A DNA stretch of 50,720 nucleotides from the NCBI GenBank assembly GCA_029213195.1, contig JARGNI010000041.1, positions 1 to 50,720 on the forward strand. The letters run 5' to 3'. Of the stretch, positions 35,973 through 45,453 are shown in pieces. The translations under genes were made by a program, and so were the position numbers. The notes beneath the pieces are model-generated. The model did not search any database. It saw nothing but the letters and a program-made list of their open reading frames with translations, and was not told where the DNA came from. Every line of letters starts with the position of its first letter. The stretch's first letter is position 1. The DNA is from Verrucomicrobiales bacterium (lineage in GTDB: Bacteria > Verrucomicrobiota > Verrucomicrobiia > Verrucomicrobiales > DEV007).

Positions 35973-37370
35973 CGCCGGTCGAGGAAGTTCTTTCGCGGTG
36001 ACTTTCCCCTCGCCGTCACGATCGAATCTATCGGCGAGGGAAGACGTTTGGGCTGGGCCCGGGCGGGGAACGAGGCCGAGATCGGCGTCGGGCGGAGCGG
36101 GCTTTCCGAGAATCCTCCGAAGGAACTCGCTGTCGTCGAAATTGGTGGTGTCCTTCGGCGTCTGCCGCGCCACGACGAGGTTTTTTGACGGGATGATATA
36201 GAGCCGGTTCTTGCCCGCGCCGAGAGCAGCGTAGAGATCCGGTTCGCCTTCCGGGTAGAGAAAGCCACCGGCGGCATCGGGGTCGGGTTCGAAGCGCTGG
36301 CGGGCGGGCGGAAAGCCTCCGGGCCGGTTGAGCCAGAGCGCGAGGCCGTGGCCGGGGTTCGCTTCGCTTGGCTCGCGCAGTTCCCGCATCAGGGCGGCGG
36401 GGACGATTTCCTCATCCTCCCAGGTTCCCTCCTGGAGGAGAAACTGGCCGAAGCGGACCCAGTCGCGAGCGGTGAGCCAGGCGCCGTTGGGGATGTGGGG
36501 ATTGCCTGAATCGTCGTGGACCCACTTCCCATGTTCCACCCCAATCGGTTCGAGGATGCGCTCCTTCAAATAGCCGAGCGGGGTCTGCTTGCGATCCGCC
36601 AGCTTGCGCTCGAGGACGGCTCCCAACGCATAGTAGCAACTCGGACCGTAGGCGAAACGCTCGCCGGGAGGAAACCAGCAGGCCAGACCCACCGCATGTT
36701 CGTAAAGATCGTCAGCGAGGGTGGGCCGGTCGTGGCCCTGAAGGTTGACGAGGTCCTGCGCGAGGCCGGCATTGAGTTGGAGCAACTGCCGCAGGGTGAT
36801 CGTTTTCTTGCGGGGATGTTCCTGCCATTCGGTCAGAGTGTCGGCGGCGAGTTCGTCGAAGGAGCTGATGAGACCGTCCTCGATCATCGCCGCGACGACC
36901 GGGCCCCAGAAGCCTTTTGTCCCGCTTTGGAGATGATGGGGCGTCTCGGCATCGGCCTCGCCCGCGTAGCGCTCGAAGACGCGTTCACCATCTTGCAGGA
37001 CCAGCACCGCAGTGCCGCCGTGGGACTCCGAGTAGGTCGCGGCACTGGCTGCCCGTGCGGCGAGAGGGGCGGTCGCTGGGAGAGTTCGACTACCGGTCTC
37101 CTCCGCCTCGTTCGCCCCCTCACGCTGGCGCGCCTGGATGCGATCGACCAGCTCCCGGAAGGTGACGAAGCCATCTTCGTCACGGTCGGAGGCAGTGAAG
37201 AACGGAAGATTCCCGGCTTCGGACTGAGCAAGCTTGCCATCGCCATTGGTGTCCAGTTCGCGAAAGCGTTCGTTGAGGCGATTCTGCTGGGCCGGCGAAG
37301 ACGTGGCCATGAGGAGCAAAACACAACCTGAAAAGGCGAGCCAATTAGCAAAGAAACACGGGGATCTCAT
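35955..37370 (-). CDS. Serine hydrolase (class C beta-lactamase fold) with EF-hands at both ends
   Basis: Exported protein of 471 aa from ATG 37370 (signal NWLAFSGCVLLLMATSSPA). Two EF-hand loops follow, DTNGDGKLAQSE (about 40-51) and DRDEDGFVTFRE (about 62-73). The catalytic domain has S149-GTK152, the SxxK motif of class C beta-lactamase/esterase-type enzymes. The second motif, usually YxN, reads Y241-GPS. The C-terminus carries another EF-hand-like loop (DRDGEGKVTAKE). It is probably an esterase or peptidase acting outside the cytoplasm, not a true beta-lactamase. It overlaps the convergent beta-propeller gene by 18 bp at the 3' ends. Confidence 0.82.
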   Translation of the reverse strand: MRSPCFFANWLAFSGCVLLLMATSSPAQQNRLNERFRELDTNGDGKLAQSEAGNLPFFTASDRDEDGFVTFRELVDRIQARQREGANEAEETGSRTLPATAPLAARAASAATYSESHGGTAVLVLQDGERVFERYAGEADAETPHHLQSGTKGFWGPVVAAMIEDGLISSFDELAADTLTEWQEHPRKKTITLRQLLQLNAGLAQDLVNLQGHDRPTLADDLYEHAVGLACWFPPGERFAYGPSCYYALGAVLERKLADRKQTPLGYLKERILEPIGVEHGKWVHDDSGNPHIPNGAWLTARDWVRFGQFLLQEGTWEDEEIVPAALMRELREPSEANPGHGLALWLNRPGGFPPARQRFEPDPDAAGGFLYPEGEPDLYAALGAGKNRLYIIPSKNLVVARQTPKDTTNFDDSEFLRRILGKPAPPDADLGLVPRPGPAQTSSLADRFDRDGEGKVTAKELPRPALLARP

Positions 37371-37551
37371 CTGCAACGATCAAACCGCGACATCGACGAG
37401 AAGTTTCACGTCTTCCCAAGTTTCTCCGCTCCACTGTTGTGGTGGGTTGTGGGGTACGGGCATCGGTGAAACACCGCCTGGACCGCGACGCAGCCTTCGG
37501 CCACGCAAGAGAAAGGAAGATCGCTCCGGGCCAGTAGGCTCCCGTTCACGA

Positions 37552-39117
37552 TCAAGCCACTTCCGCCACCGACTCCCGCGCATCCGCAAGAGCCTCTGCG
37601 GCGCGTTCGAGATCAGCCGGGCCGGGGCGTGGAAGCAAGCCCTCAATGCCGAAGGTTTCCTCGATGGAGGCACCTCCGAGCTGTCCGTCGAGGATCTCGA
37701 AGTGATCCGGCGTCACCAGGGAAGGATGACCGACGCCGCAAGTGTGAGCCAGTTTTTCGATTTCGTAGCGCAAGGTCACGAGGTAGTTGGCGAGACGGGC
37801 CGACTTCAGGTCGGGGTCGAGTCCGGCCATGAGCCAGCGATTGTGCGTCGCAATCCCGGCCGGACAAATGCCGGTGTGACAGCGCTGCGCCTGGATGCAG
37901 CCGATCGAGAGCATGGCCTCCCGACCGACCGCGATCATGTCGCAGCCCATGGAAAAAGCGAAGAGCGCCTCCACCGGGAATCCGAGTTTTCCGGAACCGA
38001 CAAAGACGATCCGGTCGTTGATCGACTGCTTCGCAAACTCGGAGTAGACACGGGCGAAACCCATCTTGAAGGGAAGAGCGACATGATCTGTGAAGGCCAG
38101 GGGCCCGGCACCGGTGCCGCCCTCGCCTCCGTCGATCGCAATGTAGTCGGGTGCCCGACCCGTCTCCGCACAGAGACCGGCCAAATCCTCCCAGAAATCG
38201 ATCTGTCCCACCGCCGACTTCACGCCCACGGGCAGCCCGGTCGCATCGGCCAGTTTCTCAATAAAATCGAGCATGCTGTCGGCGTCGTGAAATTCGCTGT
38301 GGGCCGCAGGGCTCGCGCAAGTCTGCCCCACCGGAATTCCACGCGCCTCGGCGATTTCCGGGGTCACTTTCTCGCCCGGAAGAAGTCCGCCGATTCCCGG
38401 CTTGCCTCCCTGGCTCAGCTTGATCTCCAAGGCCCGAATCTGCGGATTCCGCTCGCAAGTCTCGATCAATTTCGGAAGCGAAAAACTCCCCTTCTCGTCG
38501 CGTGCCGCAAAGTAGGCGGTCCCAATCTGGAGAATCAGATCGGCCCCGTGCTGGTGGTGTTTCGAAAGGCCGCCCTCTCCCGTGTTGTGGAGAGCCCCGG
38601 CGATCTCGCAACCGCGGTTGATTGCCTCGACCGCGGCAGCCCCAAGAGATCCGAAGCTCATGCCGGATACGTTCACCACCGATCGGGGACGAAAGGCCTT
38701 CTTCCGCTCCCGATCCCCCCCGAGCACCTTCGCGCAGGGAAGAGTGTGGAGGGGATCATACTCCGGCGTCCCCGGCAGCGGGGCCGGAACCGGAAACGGG
38801 CTGTGCTTGACGATCAGGTAGTTCGCCGTCTTCTCGAGATCGTTGTCCGTCCCGAAACCGAAGTAGTTGTTCTCGTTTTTCGAAGAGGCATAGACCCAGG
38901 TTCGCTGGTCACGGGAAAAGGGACGCTCCTCGTCGTTGTCGGTCACGATATACTGTCGCAGTTCGGGACCGATCGATTCGAGCAGGAAACGGAAGTGACC
39001 GAGGATCGGAAAATTGTGGAGGATAGCGTGTTTTCGCTGCGTCACGTCGTAGACAGCCAGGAGAAGAAAGAGGAACAGGGTCGCGCCGAGAATTCCGAAT
39101 ATCCAATACCAGATCAT
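37552..39117 (-). CDS. Membrane-anchored glutamate-synthase-like FMN/Fe-S protein
   Basis: Protein of 521 aa with one N-terminal membrane helix (MIWYWIFGILGATLFLFLLL). The remainder is the FMN-binding central domain of glutamate synthase: NVSGMSFGSLGAAAVEAINR, HNTGEGGLSKHH, EIKLSQGGKPGIGG, AIDGGEGGTGAGP, and FVGSGKLGFPVEAL. The 3Fe-4S cysteines are present with GltB spacing: C407-x5-C413-x4-C418 (CIQAQRCHTGICPAG). The glutaminase domain, the GXGXG domain and a small subunit are absent, as in the stand-alone 'FMN-binding glutamate synthase family' proteins. Substrate and electron partner are unknown; the membrane anchor suggests a quinone-linked or membrane redox role. Confidence 0.88.
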   Translation of the reverse strand: MIWYWIFGILGATLFLFLLLAVYDVTQRKHAILHNFPILGHFRFLLESIGPELRQYIVTDNDEERPFSRDQRTWVYASSKNENNYFGFGTDNDLEKTANYLIVKHSPFPVPAPLPGTPEYDPLHTLPCAKVLGGDRERKKAFRPRSVVNVSGMSFGSLGAAAVEAINRGCEIAGALHNTGEGGLSKHHQHGADLILQIGTAYFAARDEKGSFSLPKLIETCERNPQIRALEIKLSQGGKPGIGGLLPGEKVTPEIAEARGIPVGQTCASPAAHSEFHDADSMLDFIEKLADATGLPVGVKSAVGQIDFWEDLAGLCAETGRAPDYIAIDGGEGGTGAGPLAFTDHVALPFKMGFARVYSEFAKQSINDRIVFVGSGKLGFPVEALFAFSMGCDMIAVGREAMLSIGCIQAQRCHTGICPAGIATHNRWLMAGLDPDLKSARLANYLVTLRYEIEKLAHTCGVGHPSLVTPDHFEILDGQLGGASIEETFGIEGLLPRPGPADLERAAEALADARESVAEVA

Positions 39118-39208
39118 CCTCTCATGTTAACAAAACCGCGCCACCAAGGACATCGAAAACGACTCCGCAATTCAAGCTGGATACCGCTGGCAGAGGCCCC
39201 TTTCTTCC

Positions 39209-40165
39209 CTACATCAGAAATCGCAGTTTATCGTAGGCGGCCTTCTCCTTCGCCTCCTCGTCAACCGTTGCCGCCAGTTCATCGAAGCCGAACAGCGTCT
39301 TGACGCGATGAGTGAGCAAAGCGCGGTCGTAGGGAATCGTTCCGGAAGTCCAGTAAGCCGCAGTGTGAGCGGTAAACCGCGAAACCTGCATGGGGCCTTT
39401 TTCGTCGGCGACATTCGGAAGACTTCGCCACAAGCGAAGATGGTGACGATGCGACCGAACGGCTCTCGGCACCAACTCGGGGTAGCCGAATTCGCCGAGA
39501 TCCGCGATGGCCGCCGCATGATTGATCACGTGGACGAGGCCTCCGTAGCCGATCCGATGGGTCTCCGGCTTCAGGGCGATCGCCTCGTCGAAAATCGCGA
39601 TGGCCATCCCCTCGATGTCGTCATACTCGGCCGTTCCGTCCTCTTCGGGCAGGGTGATTTTGCTTCCTTGAATTCGCCCCCGGTCCTTTCCGTAATATCC
39701 GCTACCCGGAGTCGCGTCGACGAAGAGAGCCATCAACTTCAAGATCCCATCGACCACGGCCGGCGTCGCAAATTCGGGGTGTTCCCGGAGGGCGCGAATC
39801 GCGAGCGAAGCAAAGATCACATTGTGCCCCGACTGCCGGGGTTGGGCGATGCTCTTTTCGAGTTCCTCGGCGATGCCATCGACCAGGGTTTCATCCGGCT
39901 TCTGTTTTGGAAAAGGCTCGAACATTTCCGGGTCGGCCAGTTTCGAGTTCTTCGACATTTTCTTGCCGAATACCGATTCACCGCGCATGACCCGTTCGAG
40001 ATCATCTTCGATTCCCCGGTAGACTTCCGGCTCGAGGTCGGGGCGCTGCTCTCCCACAAAGTAACCGGCGATCAGGGACGCCCCGAGGTGGCCGGCCATG
40101 GAACTCATGCGGTGGGCACGTGCCAGTGCGTTAAGCCCCTTGGAGAGATAGTCGAAGTCGATCAT
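39209..40165 (-). CDS. Conserved protein of unknown function, linalool-dehydratase/six-hairpin-like fold not excluded
   Basis: Protein of 318 aa from ATG 40165; the open frame upstream to 40267 shows no relatives-like sequence. No signal peptide or membrane helix. The sequence is alpha-helical with LSKGLNALARAHRMSSMAGH, HLGASLIAGYF, SGHNVIFASLAIRALREHPE and AGYGGLVHVINHAAAIADL-like segments rich in His. I do not recognise a domain; repeated helical pairs hint at an alpha/alpha toroid but this is only an impression. It is 91 bp downstream of nothing related and 308 bp from a divergent sulfatase. Confidence 0.6.
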   Translation of the reverse strand: MIDFDYLSKGLNALARAHRMSSMAGHLGASLIAGYFVGEQRPDLEPEVYRGIEDDLERVMRGESVFGKKMSKNSKLADPEMFEPFPKQKPDETLVDGIAEELEKSIAQPRQSGHNVIFASLAIRALREHPEFATPAVVDGILKLMALFVDATPGSGYYGKDRGRIQGSKITLPEEDGTAEYDDIEGMAIAIFDEAIALKPETHRIGYGGLVHVINHAAAIADLGEFGYPELVPRAVRSHRHHLRLWRSLPNVADEKGPMQVSRFTAHTAAYWTSGTIPYDRALLTHRVKTLFGFDELAATVDEEAKEKAAYDKLRFLM

Positions 40166-40473
40166 GATGGTTTTGTTTCCATACAGTGTATCACAGTGAT
40201 CCAGCGTGATTTTTCGGAGCAGCTGCAGCAAAGCGCGGCCAGGATGACTGCTGCGAACGAGAAGCAATCGGTGGCGAGTTTTGTTCTATGCGGAGAACAT
40301 GATAACCACGATATCAGGTCGAGCCAAGAGGAAGAAGAACGACTTCGTTCTGCGAAAACGAAAACATTGTCGGAATCGACCGGCACATCGACATCAGGCA
40401 ACGGCTACAACGCACCCTCCCTCCCCCGCGGAGGGATTGACGAAGAGGGTATTTCTTGAGAAGGATGGACACC
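40166..40473. other. 308-bp intergenic region between divergent genes
   Basis: It lies between the starts of the 39209-40165 gene and the sulfatase at 40474. It contains a perfect 11-nt palindrome, ATCACAGTGAT (40190-40200), 25 bp before the minus-strand start codon, a possible operator. I see no gene or RNA in the rest. Confidence 0.4.
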
Positions 40474-41904
40474 ATGAGGATTTTTTCGAAACAACCAGCG
40501 CGTACCGATTCCAGAATCTGGATTCATAGCCTCATTCTTTTTATCGGACTGGCGATCGCGCTACCGGGGCCTCTCACCGCATCCGAGAAGCCTGACATTC
40601 TTCTCATCCTGACCGACGACATGGGATGGATGGACCTGCGAGTGCAGGGAAACCAGAAACTGCACACCCCCGCGATCGACCGCCTCGCGGCGGAAGGCGT
40701 TCGGTTCCCCAACGCCTACTCCGCATCGCCTGTGTGTTCGCCGACTCGGGGCGCCCTCATGACGGGCCTCGCGCCGGCGCGATTGCAGATCACCCAGCAC
40801 GGACCAGACCAGAAGCAATTCTGGCCTGAAAGTCGAAAGGTGCAGCCTCCGAAGACTTCGCCTCGACTACCCGAGGGATCTGTCACCATTGCCGAGAGAC
40901 TCCGTGAGGCCGGCTACGCCACGGGATTCTTTGGGAAGTGGCACCTCGGTTCGGAAGAAAGTGACTGGCCTCTGTCTCACGGTTTCGAGATCAATATCGG
41001 CGGGTGCGGTTTCGGAGGTCCCCCGACCTACTGGGATCCCTACCGCATCCCTACGCTCGAACCGCGAAATAAAGGAGAATACCTCACGGATCGTCTCGCC
41101 GATGAGTTCATCGACTGGCTCGGGAAGAAGGAGGAAAATGGGGACCGCCCCTGGTTTGCCTGCCTCTGGACCTACAACCCCCATTACCCGTTCGAGGCCC
41201 CTGCTGATCTCGTCGCAAAGTACGAGGGCAAGGAGGGTCCGGGATTGAAAAATCCGATCTACGGCGGGCAAATCGAGGCGACCGACCGTGCGATCGGGCG
41301 GGTAATGAAAGAACTGGAGCAACAGGGGCAGCTCGAGGATACCCTCGTCATTTTCACGAGTGACAACGGGGGATGGTCGGGAGCCACCGACAATCGCCCT
41401 TTGCGCAAAGGGAAGGGCTACATCTACGAGGGCGGGCTTCGCGTCCCCTTGATCGTACGCTGGCCCAAGGTCGCGGGATCCGGAAAAATCGAACGGGCTC
41501 CCGTGATTTCGATGGACCTCGCCGCGACGGTTCTCGATGCCGCAGGACTTGTGGTCGAGCAGGACAGCCTCGACGGGCAATCCCTCCGCCCCCTCCTCGC
41601 CGGAGAAGCCTGGGATCGGGAGGCTCTCTATTTTCACTACCCTCACTTCGCCTTCCACAAGGCGAACCGCCCGGCATCAGCCATTCGTTCCGGCCCCTAC
41701 AAGCTGATCTATTTTTACGACGACGAGTCCGTCGAACTGTATCACCTCGAGGAGGATCTCAGCGAGTCCATCGACCTCGCACCGAAGCAACCCGAGCGGG
41801 CCGCCGCAATGAAGGCCCAACTTCTTCAGTGGCTGGAAAACGTGGGAGCTGGACTGCCGACCCGAATCGCAGCGGAAAAGAAGACCTCGGAGCCGCAGGA
41901 GTAG
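40474..41904 (+). CDS. Sulfatase (arylsulfatase A-like)
   Basis: Exported type I sulfatase of 476 aa. ATG 40474 is preceded by AAGGA at about 8 nt; ATG 40465 is an alternative. The signal is SLILFIGLAIALPGPLTA. The metal-binding start is KPDILLILTDDMGWMDL; the formylglycine motif is C88-SPTRGALMTG; GKWHLG and LVIFTSDNGGWSG follow in their usual places, and the protein closes with LYHLEEDLSESIDLA. The full catalytic set is present (two Asp, Cys, Lys-His, Asp-Asn). Substrate is unknown but likely a sulfated glycan. It converges with DUF1552 copy 3 across a 48-bp gap. Confidence 0.92.
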   Translation: MRIFSKQPARTDSRIWIHSLILFIGLAIALPGPLTASEKPDILLILTDDMGWMDLRVQGNQKLHTPAIDRLAAEGVRFPNAYSASPVCSPTRGALMTGLAPARLQITQHGPDQKQFWPESRKVQPPKTSPRLPEGSVTIAERLREAGYATGFFGKWHLGSEESDWPLSHGFEINIGGCGFGGPPTYWDPYRIPTLEPRNKGEYLTDRLADEFIDWLGKKEENGDRPWFACLWTYNPHYPFEAPADLVAKYEGKEGPGLKNPIYGGQIEATDRAIGRVMKELEQQGQLEDTLVIFTSDNGGWSGATDNRPLRKGKGYIYEGGLRVPLIVRWPKVAGSGKIERAPVISMDLAATVLDAAGLVVEQDSLDGQSLRPLLAGEAWDREALYFHYPHFAFHKANRPASAIRSGPYKLIYFYDDESVELYHLEEDLSESIDLAPKQPERAAAMKAQLLQWLENVGAGLPTRIAAEKKTSEPQE

Positions 41905-41913
41905 AACGCGGCT

Positions 41914-41941
41914 CAGCGAACTCCAGCAGAAAGTTCGGCTG
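41914..41941. terminator. Hairpin between convergent genes
   Basis: CAGCGAACT (41914-41922) pairs with AGTTCGGCTG (41932-41941), 9 bp with one bulge. It sits in the 48-bp gap between the convergent sulfatase and DUF1552 genes and could terminate both. There is no U-tract. Confidence 0.35.
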
Positions 41942-41952
41942 AAATCACCAGA

Positions 41953-43332
41953 TCAGGCCTTCATTTCCTCAATCTCTTTCGTCGCAATCCCGACCGGGCG
42001 GTCCAGCGGGACGCCGGCGCAAGAAAGCAAGGTCGAGAGGAGGTCGCCTTGATTGCCCTTCGTATCGGCGAGGAAGCGACCGGTATGGAGGGAGCCACCG
42101 CCTTTGCCAGCGAGAATGAAAGGGAGATTTTCGCGGGAGTGCCGATTGCCGTCCTCGAGCCCTGAGCCCCACATCATGATGCAATTGTCGAGAAGAGTGC
42201 CGTCGCCTTCGCGCAGACTCGCCATCTTCTTCACCATGTAGGCATATTGATCGATGTTGAATTTGGTGATCGCCGCCACTTTACCGACTTTCTCTTCGCC
42301 GTTGTTGTGGTGGGTGGTGGAGTGGTGCGTATCGGTAAAACCAAGCTCGGGATAGGACACCCCGTTCGGCGTCGAGCCAATGTAGGTGCTCACTCGAGTC
42401 GTATCGGTCTGGAAAGCGAGGATGTTGAGATCGCACATGACCTGCATGTATTCACTCCTCTTGTCGCCCTCGGGAATCTTGATCTCGATCGGTGGTGAAT
42501 CGGCGGCATGACGCTTCTTCGTACTGACTCCCGCCTTTTCCAACGATGCCTCTGCCTGTCGGGATTCGATCGCTGCGATACGCCGCTCCACCGAGCGAAC
42601 GCTGTCGAGATATTCGTCGAGCTTCTGCTGGTCGTCACTGGCGAGCGTTTTTCGCAAATCCTTTGCTCCACCGATGACGTGGTCGAGCATCTGCCTGTCG
42701 AGTGGCGAAGCCTTGGTGACCCGCGCGTCCTTGCCTCGCTTGCCGAAGAGCCGGTTCAGAACGTTCCTCGGATCGATCTCCGCAGGAACAGGCTGAGTGG
42801 GCGAGCGATAGCTGCAGTGAGAATAGTAGGCCTCATGGAGACCTTCCTGGTTTTCCTTGTGAGTCTGCGGCATCGTCGCCAGTTCGAGGGAGGGAAGCAG
42901 AGTCTGAGCTCCGACATAGTTCGCCATGACCTGGTCCGCCGAGATGGCGATGTTGACCCGACTGCGAGTTTCCGAGTCGGGGAGTCTCGCAGTGAGCCAC
43001 GTGGAGAGTTCCAGGGCATGAGGTGCTCCATTGAACGGGGAGATGGGCACGCCGGAAATCCCTTTCATCATGAGACACTGATCGAGGACTGGCCGCAACG
43101 CTTCGAGGGCGGGAGGAGGCGTATCGAGGAAGCTCTCGGGCGACTTCGGCCAGAACTGGTCCATGATCACACCATGCGGCATATACATGAACCCGAGGCG
43201 AACGGGGGGCTTGACCGGGCTGGCACCAACGGTCCGCACAATAGAGTCCAGGAAGGGAAGTGCCAGGGAAACCCCCGCTCCCCGGAGAAAGTTGCGACGA
43301 TCCAGAAATGAGTGGGCGGATGGAGTTTTCAT
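41953..43332 (-). CDS. DUF1552 (HXXSHH) Tat-exported protein (copy 3)
   Basis: Protein of 459 aa from ATG 43332, with twin-arginine leader ([20 protein letters not shown]). [13 protein letters not shown] and the family motif, here HSTTHH at residues 337-342 (Thr for Ser), identify DUF1552. The late segment [20 protein letters not shown] and the [10 protein letters not shown] stretch match other members. Function unknown. It follows DUF1592 copy 3 by 29 bp on the same strand, so the pair is an operon. All three copies in this window differ at one position of the HxxSHH motif or match it exactly only in copy 2. Confidence 0.88.
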   Translation of the reverse strand: MKTPSAHSFLDRRNFLRGAGVSLALPFLDSIVRTVGASPVKPPVRLGFMYMPHGVIMDQFWPKSPESFLDTPPPALEALRPVLDQCLMMKGISGVPISPFNGAPHALELSTWLTARLPDSETRSRVNIAISADQVMANYVGAQTLLPSLELATMPQTHKENQEGLHEAYYSHCSYRSPTQPVPAEIDPRNVLNRLFGKRGKDARVTKASPLDRQMLDHVIGGAKDLRKTLASDDQQKLDEYLDSVRSVERRIAAIESRQAEASLEKAGVSTKKRHAADSPPIEIKIPEGDKRSEYMQVMCDLNILAFQTDTTRVSTYIGSTPNGVSYPELGFTDTHHSTTHHNNGEEKVGKVAAITKFNIDQYAYMVKKMASLREGDGTLLDNCIMMWGSGLEDGNRHSRENLPFILAGKGGGSLHTGRFLADTKGNQGDLLSTLLSCAGVPLDRPVGIATKEIEEMKA

Positions 43333-43361
43333 AGATTCTCTCTGCGATGGTATCATGGAAA

Positions 43362-45296
43362 TTATCCTTCGATTTTCCGATGGGTAAACAAATAACTGGT
43401 AATGACCTCGGTGATGATTGTCCGCACTCGGAAGTCGTCCTCGGCAATCCGTCTCATCAACCGGTCGATCACGATTTCATCGTAGCCTTCGAGTTGTCGA
43501 CCGAGAGCGTGGGCCATCAATCGCTCCGTCAGATTCCGGGCGAGGTCGGATTCCCGATCGGCAAGCAGGCCCTTCAATTCTGCTGGAGTCGCAAAGCCTT
43601 TTCCGGAGGGAAGCTTTCCTTTTGAATCGATCGCAACCCCCGCGGAGTCCCGATCCCGCCAACGTCCGATCGCGTCGAAGTTTTCGAGACCGAATCCAAT
43701 CGGGTCAAGAACCTGGTGACAGTTGGCACAGGTAGCCTCCGACTGATGCAACTCGGTGAGCTGGCGCAGCGTCAATCCCTCGAGATCTTCTCCTTTGAGC
43801 TCTTCCAGTTCAGGAACGTCTGGCGGAGGGGGAGGAACTCTCTCTCCGAGGACCTGTTCGAGCACCCACACCCCACGCCGAACGGGACTGGTTCGCCCGG
43901 GGAACGACGTCGAAGCCAGGGTCACCGGCATTCCGAGGATCCCACCGCGGTTCGGATTTGCCAACTCGACCCGTCGCATCTCCTTTCCCTGAATCGTTTG
44001 CTCAAGTCCATACAACTCCGCGAGCGGCTCATTCACGAAGGTGTAATCGCTGTCCACAAAACGCACCACGCTCTCGTTTTCTCGCACTACGCTTCCAAAA
44101 AACAGTCGTGCCTCGTCCATCATCGCCTTGCGCAAGTCCGGCGTCACCTCGGGAAACAGGTCTGGATCGAAGACCTGTTGTTCGAGTCCATTCACTCGCC
44201 ACCACTGCGCACCAAAGCTATCGAAGAGAGCCCGGGAGCGGGGATGCGCGAGAAGCCTTTCCACCTGGGACCGCAAAACTTCGGTTTTCCGCAGGTCACC
44301 CTTCTCGGCCAGCGCAATGAGTTCGTCATCCGGTGGTGCCGACCAGAGCAGATACGAAAGCCGTGAGGCCAATTGATAATCGTCGAGGCGCACGATGGAT
44401 TCATCCGAGTCCACCTCCTCCGCGGGAGTGATGAAGAGGAACTGGGGAGAGACGAGGACAGCCTTCCACATCAGCGTGAGAGATGCGGTGTAATCCAGTT
44501 GGTTCTCCCGCGCGAGATCGAAGACACCGACGAGAACATCGAGTTCCGAATCGCTGGGTGGACGACGAAAGGCATCGCGAGCCAGCGATTGTGCCACCCT
44601 GCGAGCCTCCTCCCGGAGATCGGCGCCATCGGATGGTGTTTCGCCAAAGAGCCGCTTCTGAACCGCGGCCGGATCCTCGCCTTTCGCGGCCAGGACCTCT
44701 TCGACTACGCGATTGGCGATCTCCAGATACAACTCGGATTGCAAGGGAGAGATCGAGTTGAGAAATCCCTCCCCCACGACCTCATCGGGCAGGACTCCGA
44801 CAATGCCTGGATCCACTCCGTAGAGATCCTGCAGCGTGTTCCCATACTCCACCTTGCTGAGACGACGAATCACAAAAGGCCCCGGGTCGCGTGGGGCGAG
44901 ATACTTCAGCTTATCGATCCACTCGGCGAACTGGCGACGTTCCTCGTCCGTCGGAATCTTGCTCACGTCCTCCTCCGGGGGCATGTCGTGGACCTTGACG
45001 TTCGCAACCGCCTTTTTCCAATGAAGGAACGAGGAGGCACTGCCAGGACTCTTGAGCGCCGACTTGAGATTGACTCCGCCTTTCGGCCGAGGCCCGTGGC
45101 ATCGAATGCAATAATTCTCGACAAAGGGCGCTACGTCTTCCTTGAACGTTTTTCGAGCATCGGCCCGAAGCGCTGCCTCGTCGCTCGCCTCCTCCTTGGT
45201 TTCAGCCAGGCAAGGAAGCTCGACTAACGAACCCACAAACAAGCCCAAGACCAGAGCGGTCTTCGAAAAAAAGGGGGAGTGGCAAGATCGGTGCAT
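43362..45296 (-). CDS. DUF1587/DUF1592/DUF1588/DUF1585 cytochrome-like protein (copy 3)
   Basis: Exported protein of 644 aa, the shortest of the three copies. ATG 45296 gives the signal [21 protein letters not shown]. Haem motif CIRCH is at residues 63-67; DUF1587 follows ([20 protein letters not shown]), then DUF1592 ([20 protein letters not shown]), DUF1588 ([18 protein letters not shown]) and DUF1585. The second motif, CANCH, is at 523-527. The beta-rich middle region present in copies 1 and 2 is missing here, which accounts for the shorter length. The role is inferred to be extracytoplasmic electron transfer. It is the first gene of an operon with DUF1552 copy 3. Confidence 0.9.
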   Translation of the reverse strand: MHRSCHSPFFSKTALVLGLFVGSLVELPCLAETKEEASDEAALRADARKTFKEDVAPFVENYCIRCHGPRPKGGVNLKSALKSPGSASSFLHWKKAVANVKVHDMPPEEDVSKIPTDEERRQFAEWIDKLKYLAPRDPGPFVIRRLSKVEYGNTLQDLYGVDPGIVGVLPDEVVGEGFLNSISPLQSELYLEIANRVVEEVLAAKGEDPAAVQKRLFGETPSDGADLREEARRVAQSLARDAFRRPPSDSELDVLVGVFDLARENQLDYTASLTLMWKAVLVSPQFLFITPAEEVDSDESIVRLDDYQLASRLSYLLWSAPPDDELIALAEKGDLRKTEVLRSQVERLLAHPRSRALFDSFGAQWWRVNGLEQQVFDPDLFPEVTPDLRKAMMDEARLFFGSVVRENESVVRFVDSDYTFVNEPLAELYGLEQTIQGKEMRRVELANPNRGGILGMPVTLASTSFPGRTSPVRRGVWVLEQVLGERVPPPPPDVPELEELKGEDLEGLTLRQLTELHQSEATCANCHQVLDPIGFGLENFDAIGRWRDRDSAGVAIDSKGKLPSGKGFATPAELKGLLADRESDLARNLTERLMAHALGRQLEGYDEIVIDRLMRRIAEDDFRVRTIITEVITSYLFTHRKIEG

Positions 45297-45453
45297 ACAG
45301 ATTTTTAATACAGTATTGCCGTGGAACCTGGATGGGCAATCCCCTGCTCGCGCCATTTCCCCTGTCCGAAAAGGAACACCCTTGCCCTCTCAACGCAGAC
45401 GAGAAGGTCAAATCGTAGAGCAGATTCGGATTTCGGAAGAGTTTTCCTCGGGA

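Noticed and set aside
37234-39303. A 689-codon plus-strand ORF opposite the glutamate-synthase-like gene
   Set aside because: It is antisense to conserved FMN and Fe-S motifs and spans parts of two genes; there is no recognisable domain.
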